This document shows, piece after piece, positions 9,042-17,834 of a DNA stretch of 64,000 nt (its first letter is position 1; each line of letters opens with the position of its first letter). A program made the position numbers and the translations under genes. The notes beneath the pieces are model-generated. The model did no database searches. It worked only from the letters and a program-made list of their open reading frames with translations, and was not told the origin of the DNA. This DNA comes from Ignavibacteriales bacterium (GTDB lineage: Bacteria > Bacteroidota > Ignavibacteria > Tepidaquicellales > Tepidaquicellaceae). Location of the stretch: assembly GCA_020635255.1 (NCBI GenBank), contig JACKAC010000002.1, forward strand, positions 806,001-870,000, read 5' to 3'.

Positions 9042-10919
9042 ATGAAAAAAATTTTCTCGATTCCATTAATGACTATTTTCGTTTGTCTTGGATTATTCTT
9101 CGGTTATTCGTTTATGGATGATCCTGCAGATTACAATAGTAATGTAAACGAAAGTACAATAAATCCTGAGAATTATGATTTTAATTCAGGAACAACGGCA
9201 ACGTGGACTACCCTAACAGCATCTCCACACGCACAATCAAGAAGCTGCTTAGCATGGGTAAAGATAGGTGGGGTAGATTACATTTACCAATTTGGCGGTG
9301 GATCAGGCGCCCTGCTTAATAATGTAGCCAGATATAATGTAAATACGATGACCTGGACAAATAATTACAGCTCAATGCCGCAGCAGATCTCTGCCGGAAC
9401 GGCTGTAGTTATGGACGACAGTTTATTATATGTATTTGGCGGCAGCAGTCCATCTCTTGGATTCACGTTGAAATACAATTATATCACGAATACGTGGACA
9501 ACGATGGCAAACATGCCTACCCCGGTAACAGATGCAGGCTGTGTAAAGCATGGATCAAATGTTTATGTTGTTGGCGGTGGTACAGGTCTATTTGGAACAG
9601 GATACTTTAATACAGTGCAGGTATATAACACCCTTACAAATACATATTCAGCAGCAACAAATTATCCTGTAGCCGCAGGTATGATGGGAATCGGTATCCA
9701 GGGTGATACAATAATCACAGCCGGCGGATGGGATGGAGCTGCCGGTATTGCAAACGCATACAAGGGTATTATAAATAGTGGAAATCCAGCCCTTATTACA
9801 TGGACACCAATCGCAAATTATCCCGGCGGCGCAGTTACGAGAATGGCTTCTGCACCTGTAAAACTAGGAACCGGTGGCGGAGTTATGTTTGCCGGTGGCG
9901 CTATTGGAGGAGCTACATTGACGGCAACTTCATACCTCTATAATATGTGTACAGGTTCCTGGGAGACATTGCCAGATATTTCCCTGGCACGCTCTAACTT
10001 TAAGGGTGCAAGCATGAACGGATCCCAGGCATATATTTGTGGCGGGTTTACAACAGTAGGTGTTGGTACATTTGAAAGGATAGATTTCACGGATATAACA
10101 GGAAACTGCTTTACCGGCGGCGGCAGCACTACGCTCTGCTTTACAAGAGGCGGTCTGTTTAAGGCTATTCCTGACAATGGTCCAGCCGGTGTTTATGATA
10201 CTATCAATGTAACCAACAATATGGGAACACTCGATGATATTACTGTAAGCATTGATTCCCTTGTTCATACATATATAGGTGATATAATTGCACAACTGAG
10301 CCATGGCGGTCAAACAGATACATTATGCAGTAGAATGGGTACAGGAACATTTGGCAACAGTACAAGTAACATGATCGATGTTAGATTCTCAGATTCCTCA
10401 AGTACTGCTATCAGTTCTCTAAGCAATACTACAAATCCGTCAGGAGGTACTTATCTCCCGGGTGGCAGGACAGGTGTCGACTCACTTAAGAAACACTTTG
10501 TAAGACCAGGAGGACCTCCAACCCAGATGCAGGGTCAGTGGATCCTTTGGGTTAGAGATGCGGCAACACAGGATAGTGGACAATTAAGAAGATGGTCAAT
10601 TTGTTTCCACAGTGGAAATATCACTCAAGTATTCTCGAATGGAAATGAAACACCGGATAGGTATGTATTAAGTCAGAATTATCCAAATCCATTCAACCCA
10701 TCGACAAAGATCAACTTCTCAATACCTAAGGCTGGATTTGTAAGCTTAAAGGTATATGATATGCTTGGCAGAGAGGTCAAAACACTTGTTAGCGAGCAAT
10801 TATCAGCAGGCGAATTTATTGCTGATTTTGACGGATCAACTCTAGCGAGCGGAACCTATTTTTACAGGATTCAAGTAGGAGATTTCGTCGAAGTGAAGAA
10901 AATGGTACTCCTCAAATAA
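9042..10919 (+). CDS. Kelch-propeller plus P-domain T9SS cargo protein
   Basis: 625 residues. A signal segment covers about residues 4-23. Kelch-type blades run from about 55 to 355 (YIYQFGGGS, YNVNTMTWT, YVFGGSSPS, NVYVVGGGTG, AYICGGFTT). They are followed by a proprotein-convertase-type P-domain at about 365-525, recognisable by IPDNGP, then DTINVTNNMGTLDDITV, HTYIGDIIAQLSHGG, GTFGNS, and GQWILWVRDAATQDSGQLRRW. The last 85 residues are a T9SS sorting domain. P-domains are beta-sandwich modules of secreted proteases and adhesins; no protease domain is present here. It is a diverged relative of the two preceding kelch proteins. Confidence 0.88.
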   Translation: MKKIFSIPLMTIFVCLGLFFGYSFMDDPADYNSNVNESTINPENYDFNSGTTATWTTLTASPHAQSRSCLAWVKIGGVDYIYQFGGGSGALLNNVARYNVNTMTWTNNYSSMPQQISAGTAVVMDDSLLYVFGGSSPSLGFTLKYNYITNTWTTMANMPTPVTDAGCVKHGSNVYVVGGGTGLFGTGYFNTVQVYNTLTNTYSAATNYPVAAGMMGIGIQGDTIITAGGWDGAAGIANAYKGIINSGNPALITWTPIANYPGGAVTRMASAPVKLGTGGGVMFAGGAIGGATLTATSYLYNMCTGSWETLPDISLARSNFKGASMNGSQAYICGGFTTVGVGTFERIDFTDITGNCFTGGGSTTLCFTRGGLFKAIPDNGPAGVYDTINVTNNMGTLDDITVSIDSLVHTYIGDIIAQLSHGGQTDTLCSRMGTGTFGNSTSNMIDVRFSDSSSTAISSLSNTTNPSGGTYLPGGRTGVDSLKKHFVRPGGPPTQMQGQWILWVRDAATQDSGQLRRWSICFHSGNITQVFSNGNETPDRYVLSQNYPNPFNPSTKINFSIPKAGFVSLKVYDMLGREVKTLVSEQLSAGEFIADFDGSTLASGTYFYRIQVGDFVEVKKMVLLK

Positions 10920-10953
10920 GAGCTTGAAATAACTTATTTTATTTTAAGTATAC

Positions 10954-10988
10954 AAAAGCCCCTGAAATATGCAATTCAGGGGCTTTTT
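10954..10988 (+). terminator. Terminator after the kelch/P-domain gene
   Basis: AAAAGCCCCTGAA and TTCAGGGGCTTTT form a perfect 13-pair stem with a nine-base loop and a terminal T run. Confidence 0.93.
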
Positions 10989-11170
10989 GCATATATTTGT
11001 GATATTATCAAAGTTTAAATTTTATAGTTGTTTTTAAAGTTTTAAATAAGTATTCTTATGGCGAGTATTGATTAAGTATAATTCCCATCGGATTATATCC
11101 AATTGATATTCAAACCGTAGTATATTTAAAAATTTCAACCAAACAACCTAAATCAAAAAGGGGTGAAAAA

Positions 11171-12853
11171 ATGAAATTGAAAATTTCAACCATTTTCCTT
11201 CTGGCTGCTTTTGTTTCCATTGGTTTACTTGGATTCTATTCCATCAATGGAGACCAGCCAAATGATCTAGCTCCGACTGTTTCCGAAGTAACTCAAAACG
11301 GAAATATTCAGGCAGATACTACTCCTCCTGGAGGTTTTTACCCAACCATGTGGAACTACAACTACTCTCTTATCGGCGGACAGAACGGCGGTACAGTAGG
11401 TGGTATTCTATGGGGTGGTAAGTACTATAACAACAGATGGAATAGTACTACTTATTATAGGATCAACAATGATGGTCCAGGTGGCGGTCCAGGAACTGTC
11501 TCTGACTCTGGTACATACGTAGGTGCTGTTAGAGATATGACCATTGGAATGTCTGGTGCAACCGAATACTTATTCGGTGGTGCAGCTTCATCTACTCTTT
11601 ATAAGTTAAATGCAACTTTAGGTACTGTTGGCACGTTCTCAGTTGGTGGTGCACAGTTCAGGATGATTGCATACGATCCAAACAGAAAAGGTTTCTGGAA
11701 CTCAAACTTCAGCGGTAACATTATTTGTCATGATACTTCAGGTGCTGTAAGAGGTACTGTTGTAAGTACTTTGACAGGTAAGTATGGTGCAGGCTGGGAT
11801 AGCGGTAACGTACACGTTGATACTGCTACTCTTTGGATTTGGGACCAAGGAACAGGTACAAACTCAAGCGTAGTAAAGTATAGACTCTCCGGTGGTGCAG
11901 GTACATTAATGAACACCTATACTTTCGGTCAAACAGCTGCAGAAATCGCAGGTGGTGCTGAGATAGTAAAAGATGGTGGAAATCTTGTACTTATCCTTAA
12001 CTGGCAGAACTATGCTATTACTGGATACAAACTTGCTTCCATGGGCGGCGGCGGCGGTTCACTCTGCTTCAACCGTGGCGGTATCTGGGTATCAATTCCT
12101 GACAACATGACAGGAACAGCAAGAGACACCATAAAGGTACCTAACAACATGGGTACTCTTGATGATATCACAGTTGTGATGGATACAGTTATCCATACAT
12201 GGGTCGGTGACCTCATATTCGATCTCTCACACGGTGGTCAGGTTGATACACTGTTTGCATGGATGGGAACCGGTTCTTTCGGTAATAGTGGAGACAATCT
12301 ATTTGGTATTGCTTTAACAGACTCTTCAAACAATCCGATTGTTAACACTAACGGCAGTAATACAGTTCCTCCTCCGGCCGGACAATACTTAGCTGGTGGT
12401 AGAACAGGTGTTGACTCTCTGAAGAAGCACTTTGTAAGATCAGGTGGTGCAGCATCAGAAATGAATGGTAACTGGGTACTTACAATGCATGACAGAGCCA
12501 GTGGAGATACAGGTTCACTTAGAGCATGGCATATTTGTTTCTATAGCGGAAACATTGCCCAAATTATCTCTAATAACAATCAGACACCAGATAGATATGT
12601 ATTAGGACAAAACTATCCTAATCCATTCAACCCATCGACAAAGATCAACTTCTCGATTCCAAAAGCAGGTCTCGTAAGCCTGAAGGTTTATGATATGCTC
12701 GGAAGAGAAGTCAAAACATTAGTAGCTGACCAGCTAAGTGCGGGTGAGTTTGCAGTGGACTTTGACGGTTCGAACTTGTCAAGTGGTACTTATTTCTACA
12801 GACTCCAAGTTGGAGATTTCGTAGAAGTTAAGAAAATGGTACTACTCAAGTAA
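11171..12853 (+). CDS. P-domain T9SS cargo protein with divergent N-terminal region
   Basis: 560 residues, preceded by a good Shine-Dalgarno (AAGGGGTG). The signal segment is at about residues 4-22. Residues 45-285 are Gly/Thr/Asn-rich with repeated short strands (for example GGTVGGILWGGKYYNN, GFWNSNFSGNIICHDTSG). This looks like a beta-propeller, but kelch signatures are missing. A P-domain follows at about 295-455, closely related to that of the preceding gene (FNRGGIWVSIPDN, NMGTLDDITVVMD, HTWVGDLIFDLSHGG). The T9SS sorting domain ends in MVLLK. It is the last of four co-oriented cargo genes. Its codon use looks more uniform than its neighbours, which may mean high expression; that is an impression, not a measurement. 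Confidence 0.85.
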   Translation: MKLKISTIFLLAAFVSIGLLGFYSINGDQPNDLAPTVSEVTQNGNIQADTTPPGGFYPTMWNYNYSLIGGQNGGTVGGILWGGKYYNNRWNSTTYYRINNDGPGGGPGTVSDSGTYVGAVRDMTIGMSGATEYLFGGAASSTLYKLNATLGTVGTFSVGGAQFRMIAYDPNRKGFWNSNFSGNIICHDTSGAVRGTVVSTLTGKYGAGWDSGNVHVDTATLWIWDQGTGTNSSVVKYRLSGGAGTLMNTYTFGQTAAEIAGGAEIVKDGGNLVLILNWQNYAITGYKLASMGGGGGSLCFNRGGIWVSIPDNMTGTARDTIKVPNNMGTLDDITVVMDTVIHTWVGDLIFDLSHGGQVDTLFAWMGTGSFGNSGDNLFGIALTDSSNNPIVNTNGSNTVPPPAGQYLAGGRTGVDSLKKHFVRSGGAASEMNGNWVLTMHDRASGDTGSLRAWHICFYSGNIAQIISNNNQTPDRYVLGQNYPNPFNPSTKINFSIPKAGLVSLKVYDMLGREVKTLVADQLSAGEFAVDFDGSNLSSGTYFYRLQVGDFVEVKKMVLLK

Positions 12854-12874
12854 TTTAAGTATTACACTTATATC

Positions 12875-12908
12875 AAACCCCTTCGGTTAACTCCGAAGGG
12901 GTTTTTTT
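12875..12908 (+). terminator. Terminator after the P-domain cargo gene
   Basis: AAACCCCTTCGG pairs perfectly with CCGAAGGGGTTT around TTAACT, then a run of T. Confidence 0.95.
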
Positions 12909-12950
12909 ATTGTCTTTGTAGATGACACCGTTATTCTGACTCAATTCTAT

Positions 12951-12983
12951 AATTAGTTTTTTGTAAATTATTAAAAACTAATT
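12951..12983 (+). promoter_or_regulatory. Perfect 11-bp inverted repeat directly before pgk
   Basis: AATTAGTTTTT and its exact complement are separated by 11 bases, and the right arm ends six bases before the pgk ATG. It may be a leader hairpin covering the ribosome-binding region or a protein-binding site. No Shine-Dalgarno is visible between the repeat and the ATG. Confidence 0.5.
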
Positions 12984-12989
12984 CATTTT

Positions 12990-14210
12990 ATGAGAAAACT
13001 GACCCTCGATGATCTTATAAAAAGTAATTCCATTAATGGAAAAAGAATTCTTGTAAGAGTTGATTTCAATGTTCCACTCGATGAGAACGGAAATATCACC
13101 GATGATAAGAGGATCGTAGAATCACTTCCGACAATAAAAGCCATCATTGAAAATGGCGGGAAATGTATCCTTATGAGTCATCTCGGTCGCCCTAAAGGTG
13201 AGGTTAATCCTAAATACTCATTAAAGGTAACAGCTAAACGTTTATCCGACCTTTTGGATAAAGAAGTACTTTTTACGGATGATTGTATTGGGGAAGGAAA
13301 TGATCTAATAATCGATGGGATGGACAAAGGATCTATTCTCTTATTGGAAAATCTTCGATTCTATAAAGAGGAAGAAAAGAATGATCCCGGATTTGCAAAG
13401 AAATTAGCTTCATATGGAGATATTTATGTAAATGATGCTTTTGGAACAGCTCATAGGGCTCATGCTTCAACTGAGGGCGTAACAGATTATATTGACAAAT
13501 GCGCAGCAGGTTATTTGATGGAAAAAGAAATCATGTACTTATCTTCTGCAGTCGAAGATCCTAAACGTCCTCTTTGTGCAATACTAGGCGGGTCTAAAAT
13601 ATCAGGAAAAATAGACGTAATACAAAATCTTCTCGATAAGGCAGATGTTATTCTTATTGGCGGGGGAATGATGTTTACCTTTTATAAAGCCCTCGGGCTT
13701 AATATTGGAAAATCTATTCTTGAAGAAGATAAGGTAGACCTTGCAAGGGATATCCTGAACAATGCCAAAAAAGCAGGTAAGCATATTTTGTTGCCAATCG
13801 ACGTTGTTTTTGCAAATAAATTTGAGAATGATGCCGAGGTAAAAGTGCTCGAGTTTGACCTTGTTACACCGGAATATGATGAATGGATGGGAATGGATAT
13901 TGGACAGGAAACTATAACATTATTCAAAGAACGCATACTTTTATCAAAAACAATAGTATGGAACGGACCTATGGGAGTATTTGAGATGGAGAACTTTGCA
14001 AAAGGAACATTTGAAATCGCCAAGGCTCTTGCCCAAGCCACAGAAAATGGCGCGATCACTATAGTTGGAGGAGGGGATTCTGCCAGCGCAATAGCAAAGG
14101 CAGGACTTCAAGATAGTGTTACTCATGTATCTACAGGGGGTGGAGCATCTCTTGAGTACCTTGAAGGTAAGAAATTACCCGGTATAGAGGCTCTTACTGA
14201 CGTTAAATAA
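12990..14210 (+). CDS. pgk: Phosphoglycerate kinase
   Basis: Converts 1,3-bisphosphoglycerate and ADP to 3-phosphoglycerate and ATP in glycolysis. 406 residues, close to the usual length. The N-terminal substrate-binding lobe shows KRILVRVDFNVPL and SHLGRPKG. The inter-lobe region shows YVNDAFGTAHRAHAST. The nucleotide lobe shows AILGGSKISGKI, the adenine-loop region and the C-terminal glycine-rich GGGDSASA and STGGGASLE. All catalytic elements are present. The gene stands alone on the plus strand and its 3' end overlaps the convergent lpxC/fabZ gene by eight bases. The glycolytic gpmA lies elsewhere in the window. Confidence 0.98.
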   Translation: MRKLTLDDLIKSNSINGKRILVRVDFNVPLDENGNITDDKRIVESLPTIKAIIENGGKCILMSHLGRPKGEVNPKYSLKVTAKRLSDLLDKEVLFTDDCIGEGNDLIIDGMDKGSILLLENLRFYKEEEKNDPGFAKKLASYGDIYVNDAFGTAHRAHASTEGVTDYIDKCAAGYLMEKEIMYLSSAVEDPKRPLCAILGGSKISGKIDVIQNLLDKADVILIGGGMMFTFYKALGLNIGKSILEEDKVDLARDILNNAKKAGKHILLPIDVVFANKFENDAEVKVLEFDLVTPEYDEWMGMDIGQETITLFKERILLSKTIVWNGPMGVFEMENFAKGTFEIAKALAQATENGAITIVGGGDSASAIAKAGLQDSVTHVSTGGGASLEYLEGKKLPGIEALTDVK

Positions 14211-15615
14211 TATCAACGATGGCAGCCATGAACTCACCTTCACATGCCAGCTCACCACCGATGTAATTTTTATAAGCCTTACCGCCTATCTTACAGATAC
14301 CTCGCTTGCTGGAAAGAAGGAACATCTCAAATACAAGTTGATCCCCCGGGACGACAGGCTTTCTAAATTTTACTTTCTCGATCGAAGCAAAATAAACCAT
14401 TTTTTCCTTTATATTCTCAATCTCATTCATGAGTAATATAAAACCGCATTGTGCCATAGCTTCTACAATCAAAACACCCGGCATTACTCTTTTCCTTGGG
14501 AAATGTCCCTGGAAAAAGGGCTCATTATAGGTAACGTTTTTAAGTCCTACTATTCTGTTCTTTTCATAATCCATTTCCAGTATTTTATCGACCAGGAGGA
14601 ACGGATACCGGTGGGGCATGATATCGAGAATTTTTTCTATATCGAATATGACATCTCCTGACTTCATTACCTGGAATTTCTTTTCGATCTTTTTTTGGAG
14701 ATACAGCTTTCGGAGGATCTTTGTAAACTCTACATTGGATTTGTGCCCCGGGCGTGCTGCAAGTATCTGTCCCTTTATAGGGGCGCCAATTAGAGCAAGG
14801 TCACCAATTAGATCCAGCACTTTATGCCGTGCCGGTTCATTTTTGAACCTCAATTCCTTATTATTCAGTATGCCATTTGATCCTAGTATCACACTATCCT
14901 GTATTCCAAGCTTTTTCTTAAGCGGACCAAAGTCCTCTTCATTTATATCCTGATCTACTATTACAATCGAGTTATTTATATCACCCCCTTTGATCAAACC
15001 TTGCTTTTGCAAATATTCTATCTCCTTTAGGAAACAAAATGTTCTGGAGGGAGCAAATTCCGTACGGAATTCTTTTTGGAGATTAAACAAGCCAGAGTGC
15101 TGTACACCTAAAGCCGGGTTATTGTAATCAATCATTACCGATATACGGAAATCATCTTTTAGAGGAAGCGCAACTATATCAACATGTCCCTCTTCGTCAT
15201 GATAATGAACAGTATCTTCGATAATCAGGTAATCACGTTTGGCATTTTGCTCGACTATTCCGGCATTTGATAATGTTTCAACATAATCTTTTGCGCTACC
15301 GTCCATAACCGGTGGTTCGTTAGAATCCAACTCGACAATTATATTATCGATCTCGCATCCCATGATAGCGGCTAGTACATGCTCGACAGTATGAACTTCA
15401 ACACCATCTTTGGCAATTGTTGTACCTCGTGAAATATCTATTACGTGTTCTATATCTGCAGGGATTTCAGGCGAGTTTTCCTTATCTGTTCTTATAAATC
15501 TGATTCCGTAATCCTCGGGAGCAGGTCTGAATGTCATGTTTGATTCATTACCTGTATGGAGGCCTCTTCCGGAGAGAGTAACGGGTTTTCCGATGGTGCG
15601 CTGTTTTTCTAACAT
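14203..15615 (-). CDS. lpxC/fabZ: Bifunctional LpxC deacetylase / FabZ dehydratase
   Basis: A fusion of two lipid enzymes, 470 residues. Residues 1 to about 290 are UDP-3-O-acyl-GlcNAc deacetylase (LpxC), the committed step of lipid A synthesis; zinc-site motifs TVEHVLAAIMG and ARHKVLDLIGDLAL are visible. Residues from about 325 to the end are 3-hydroxyacyl-ACP dehydratase (FabZ), with MPHRYPFLLVDKI and the active-site stretch FQGHFPRKRVMPG. The same fusion is typical of Bacteroidota and Chlorobi and couples lipid A to fatty-acid supply. It is the last gene of the uppS operon, starting directly after the lpxD stop. Confidence 0.97.
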   Translation of the reverse strand: MLEKQRTIGKPVTLSGRGLHTGNESNMTFRPAPEDYGIRFIRTDKENSPEIPADIEHVIDISRGTTIAKDGVEVHTVEHVLAAIMGCEIDNIIVELDSNEPPVMDGSAKDYVETLSNAGIVEQNAKRDYLIIEDTVHYHDEEGHVDIVALPLKDDFRISVMIDYNNPALGVQHSGLFNLQKEFRTEFAPSRTFCFLKEIEYLQKQGLIKGGDINNSIVIVDQDINEEDFGPLKKKLGIQDSVILGSNGILNNKELRFKNEPARHKVLDLIGDLALIGAPIKGQILAARPGHKSNVEFTKILRKLYLQKKIEKKFQVMKSGDVIFDIEKILDIMPHRYPFLLVDKILEMDYEKNRIVGLKNVTYNEPFFQGHFPRKRVMPGVLIVEAMAQCGFILLMNEIENIKEKMVYFASIEKVKFRKPVVPGDQLVFEMFLLSSKRGICKIGGKAYKNYIGGELACEGEFMAAIVDII

Positions 15616-16656
15616 CTATTTTGTAGTTTTTGTTCTATATGTTTCCTTTTCTTCAAGGTTTTTGACCCTTTCCTCGAGATCCGAGAGGTTGTTAATACGA
15701 GCTTCCTGCTTAAGGTTTTCAGTGTTGGGTTTTGCTCTATAGCCTGTGTAAAGTCCAGGTTTCTCAATTGATTTAGAAACTCCTACGGATGCCCCTATCA
15801 TAACGTCGTCGCAAATAGTTATATGTCCGACAATTCCTGTCTGACCACCTATCATACACCTTTTACCTATCTTTGTCGACCCTGCTATTCCTACTTGTGA
15901 AGCAATGACTGTATCTTCTTCTATTACAACATTATGAGCAATCTGAACCTGGTTATCTATCTTAACACCTTTCCCGATCAAGGTTTCTCCAATCGTTGCC
16001 CGGTCGATAGTACAATTGCCACCAATTTCTACATCATCTTCGATCTTCACTATTCCATTTTGGGGTATCTTAATGTAGGAGCCGTCTTCCTGTCTCGCCT
16101 GTCCAAACCCATCACATCCTATTACTGATCCGGAGTGAAGGATCACATTGTTTCCAATTTCACAGTATTTATAAATTGTGACGTTCGGATATATTAAGCA
16201 GTTATCACCTATCTTCACACCTTTTCCGATACTGCAATTAGGGTATATCTTTGTGTTGTCACCTATGGAGCATTTATCTGATATGGTGGTAAACTCACCT
16301 ATATATAAGTCGTTTCCCAGTTCGACATCATTTCCGATATGACAATCATCCGAAATCCCATCATAATCATCCCCAGCATGTTCGTCGAATTTGTCCAGTA
16401 ATATCAGGAAAGATCTGTATGGGTCGTGTACTCGCAAGACGGAAATATCTGTACGCTTTGCAGAGGGTTCAAACTCTTTTGAAATAATTATTGCGCCGGC
16501 GCTGGTAGTTCCGAAATGTTTTTCATATAGGGGGTTTGAGATAAAAGTTATCTCGTCAGAATTGGCTGCTTCTATTTTGGCTACGTTATTTATCTCCAGG
16601 TCAGGATCGCCGTCTAATTCGGCATCCAGTAATTCGGATATTTCGTTTAATTTCAT
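15616..16656 (-). CDS. lpxD: UDP-3-O-acylglucosamine N-acyltransferase LpxD
   Basis: Adds the second hydroxyacyl chain to the product of LpxC in lipid A synthesis. 346 residues. An N-terminal uridine-binding domain (about 1-100) is followed by a long left-handed beta-helix of hexapeptide repeats (DVELGNDLYIGEF, IGDNTKIYPN, IGNNVILHSG, and so on). The catalytic histidine region is VQIAHNVVI. A C-terminal helix follows (LSDLEERVKNLEEK). It lies between skp and lpxC/fabZ with a 24-base gap upstream and no gap downstream, so it is almost certainly cotranscribed with them. Confidence 0.97.
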   Translation of the reverse strand: MKLNEISELLDAELDGDPDLEINNVAKIEAANSDEITFISNPLYEKHFGTTSAGAIIISKEFEPSAKRTDISVLRVHDPYRSFLILLDKFDEHAGDDYDGISDDCHIGNDVELGNDLYIGEFTTISDKCSIGDNTKIYPNCSIGKGVKIGDNCLIYPNVTIYKYCEIGNNVILHSGSVIGCDGFGQARQEDGSYIKIPQNGIVKIEDDVEIGGNCTIDRATIGETLIGKGVKIDNQVQIAHNVVIEEDTVIASQVGIAGSTKIGKRCMIGGQTGIVGHITICDDVMIGASVGVSKSIEKPGLYTGYRAKPNTENLKQEARINNLSDLEERVKNLEEKETYRTKTTK

Positions 16657-16680
16657 TATTGTGTTTAGATTACGGATATC

Positions 16681-17214
16681 TTATGGTCCCTGTACAAGTT
16701 CCAGGACCTTTGCCGTAATATCATATCTTTCGTTTACGTAGAGCAGAAGTATTTCACTATTTCTATCGAAAATGTAATCATAATCATCTTCACGTGCAAC
16801 TTTTTGGATAGCAGAGAATATCTTGTCATGCACGGGCTTCATGAATTCCACCTGTTTTTGGAAATATTCCCCATTTTCGCCAAATTTCTGTATTTTGAAA
16901 TCTTCTACCTGAGCTTCCATATCCCTTATTTCCAGCTCAAGCTGCTGCTTAAGCTGGTCAGTAAGTATCAGTTTCTTGTTTTCATAATCTTCTTTCATGG
17001 CTTTGAGGCTGTCCTGTAATACCTTTAGTTCGGTTTGCCATTCTGCAACAAGATTATCAAGCCTTGACTTTGCATCCTGTGTTTCCTGCATTGCGTCAAT
17101 GATCTTCTTTGAGTCTATATATCCAACCTTAGTCTGTGCAGAAGCAGGAAGGATATACCCGCAAAATAGTAATGCCAATACAGCAAGGAATATATATCTT
17201 TGGTGTGAATTCAT
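16681..17214 (-). CDS. OmpH/Skp-family periplasmic chaperone, copy 2
   Basis: 177 residues. A signal peptide at about 1-26 ends in ASAQ. The mature protein starts with the family motif KVGYIDSKKII and continues as a long coiled coil (about 40-130) rich in Gln, Lys and Glu. It ends in strands like ILLYVNERYDITAKVLELV. Skp proteins hold unfolded outer-membrane proteins during transit to the Bam complex. Two tandem copies downstream of bamA are usual in this lineage; this is the second, 13 bases after the first. Confidence 0.92.
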   Translation of the reverse strand: MNSHQRYIFLAVLALLFCGYILPASAQTKVGYIDSKKIIDAMQETQDAKSRLDNLVAEWQTELKVLQDSLKAMKEDYENKKLILTDQLKQQLELEIRDMEAQVEDFKIQKFGENGEYFQKQVEFMKPVHDKIFSAIQKVAREDDYDYIFDRNSEILLLYVNERYDITAKVLELVQGP

Positions 17215-17227
17215 TTTCGAGTGATAG

Positions 17228-17794
17228 TTATTTTAATTTGTCCAGCACTTTAAAAGTAATATCATATTTTTTATCTCCATACAGCATGGTACCGTCTGCT
17301 TTATCAAAAACAAAGCTGATCTTCATTTCTTTTGCAACATCTTCAATTGTTTTTGTGATCTTTTCCTTGACAGGCTGGAATAACTCTCCTTGTTTTTGAA
17401 TCAGATCGTTTTGCACTTTTTGTTTATAGATCGTGAGCCCTTCGTCCAGGGTTCTAATTTCTGTTTGCATAGCTTCCAGTTCGCTCTGGATCGCGTCTAT
17501 TTGGTCCTGAGACGTTATAGTACCGTTTTGAATGTCGGTTTGAGCTTGTTGATACTTGGTCTGAAAGGTTTCGGCTTTTTCTTTTAGCTCATTTTCCTTT
17601 GTTGTTATTGTATCTACGTAAAGCTTTTGTAGATCTTCCAGTTGTTTTTGTACCTGCTGTGCTTCGGGAAGTTGTTTTATAATTACTTCACTATCCACAA
17701 ACCCTACATTTACCTGGGCTGACGCATTACCGCTCAAAATAAGTACTGATGCAACGGCAATGATGGAAAATATTACTTTTAAATGGTTTTTCAA
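17228..17794 (-). CDS. OmpH/Skp-family periplasmic chaperone, copy 1
   Basis: 188 residues. A signal peptide covers about 1-26 (ILSGNASAQ). Next is VNVGFVDSEVIIKQLPEA, a central coiled coil of about 100 residues, and a C-terminal strand region (SFVFDKADGTMLYGDKKYDITFKVLDKLK). It is a periplasmic chaperone for beta-barrel proteins, directly downstream of bamA (40 bases), in an operon that builds both the protein and the lipid part of the outer membrane. Confidence 0.92.
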   Translation of the reverse strand: MKNHLKVIFSIIAVASVLILSGNASAQVNVGFVDSEVIIKQLPEAQQVQKQLEDLQKLYVDTITTKENELKEKAETFQTKYQQAQTDIQNGTITSQDQIDAIQSELEAMQTEIRTLDEGLTIYKQKVQNDLIQKQGELFQPVKEKITKTIEDVAKEMKISFVFDKADGTMLYGDKKYDITFKVLDKLK

Positions 17795-17834
17795 AAAATT
17801 TCTCCTTATATAGTTAAAATATTATTTTATTTAA

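Noticed and set aside
9930..10313. Minus-strand frame of 127 codons inside the kelch/P-domain gene
   Set aside because: It is fully antisense to well-defined propeller and P-domain sequence and has a cysteine-rich, low-plausibility composition.
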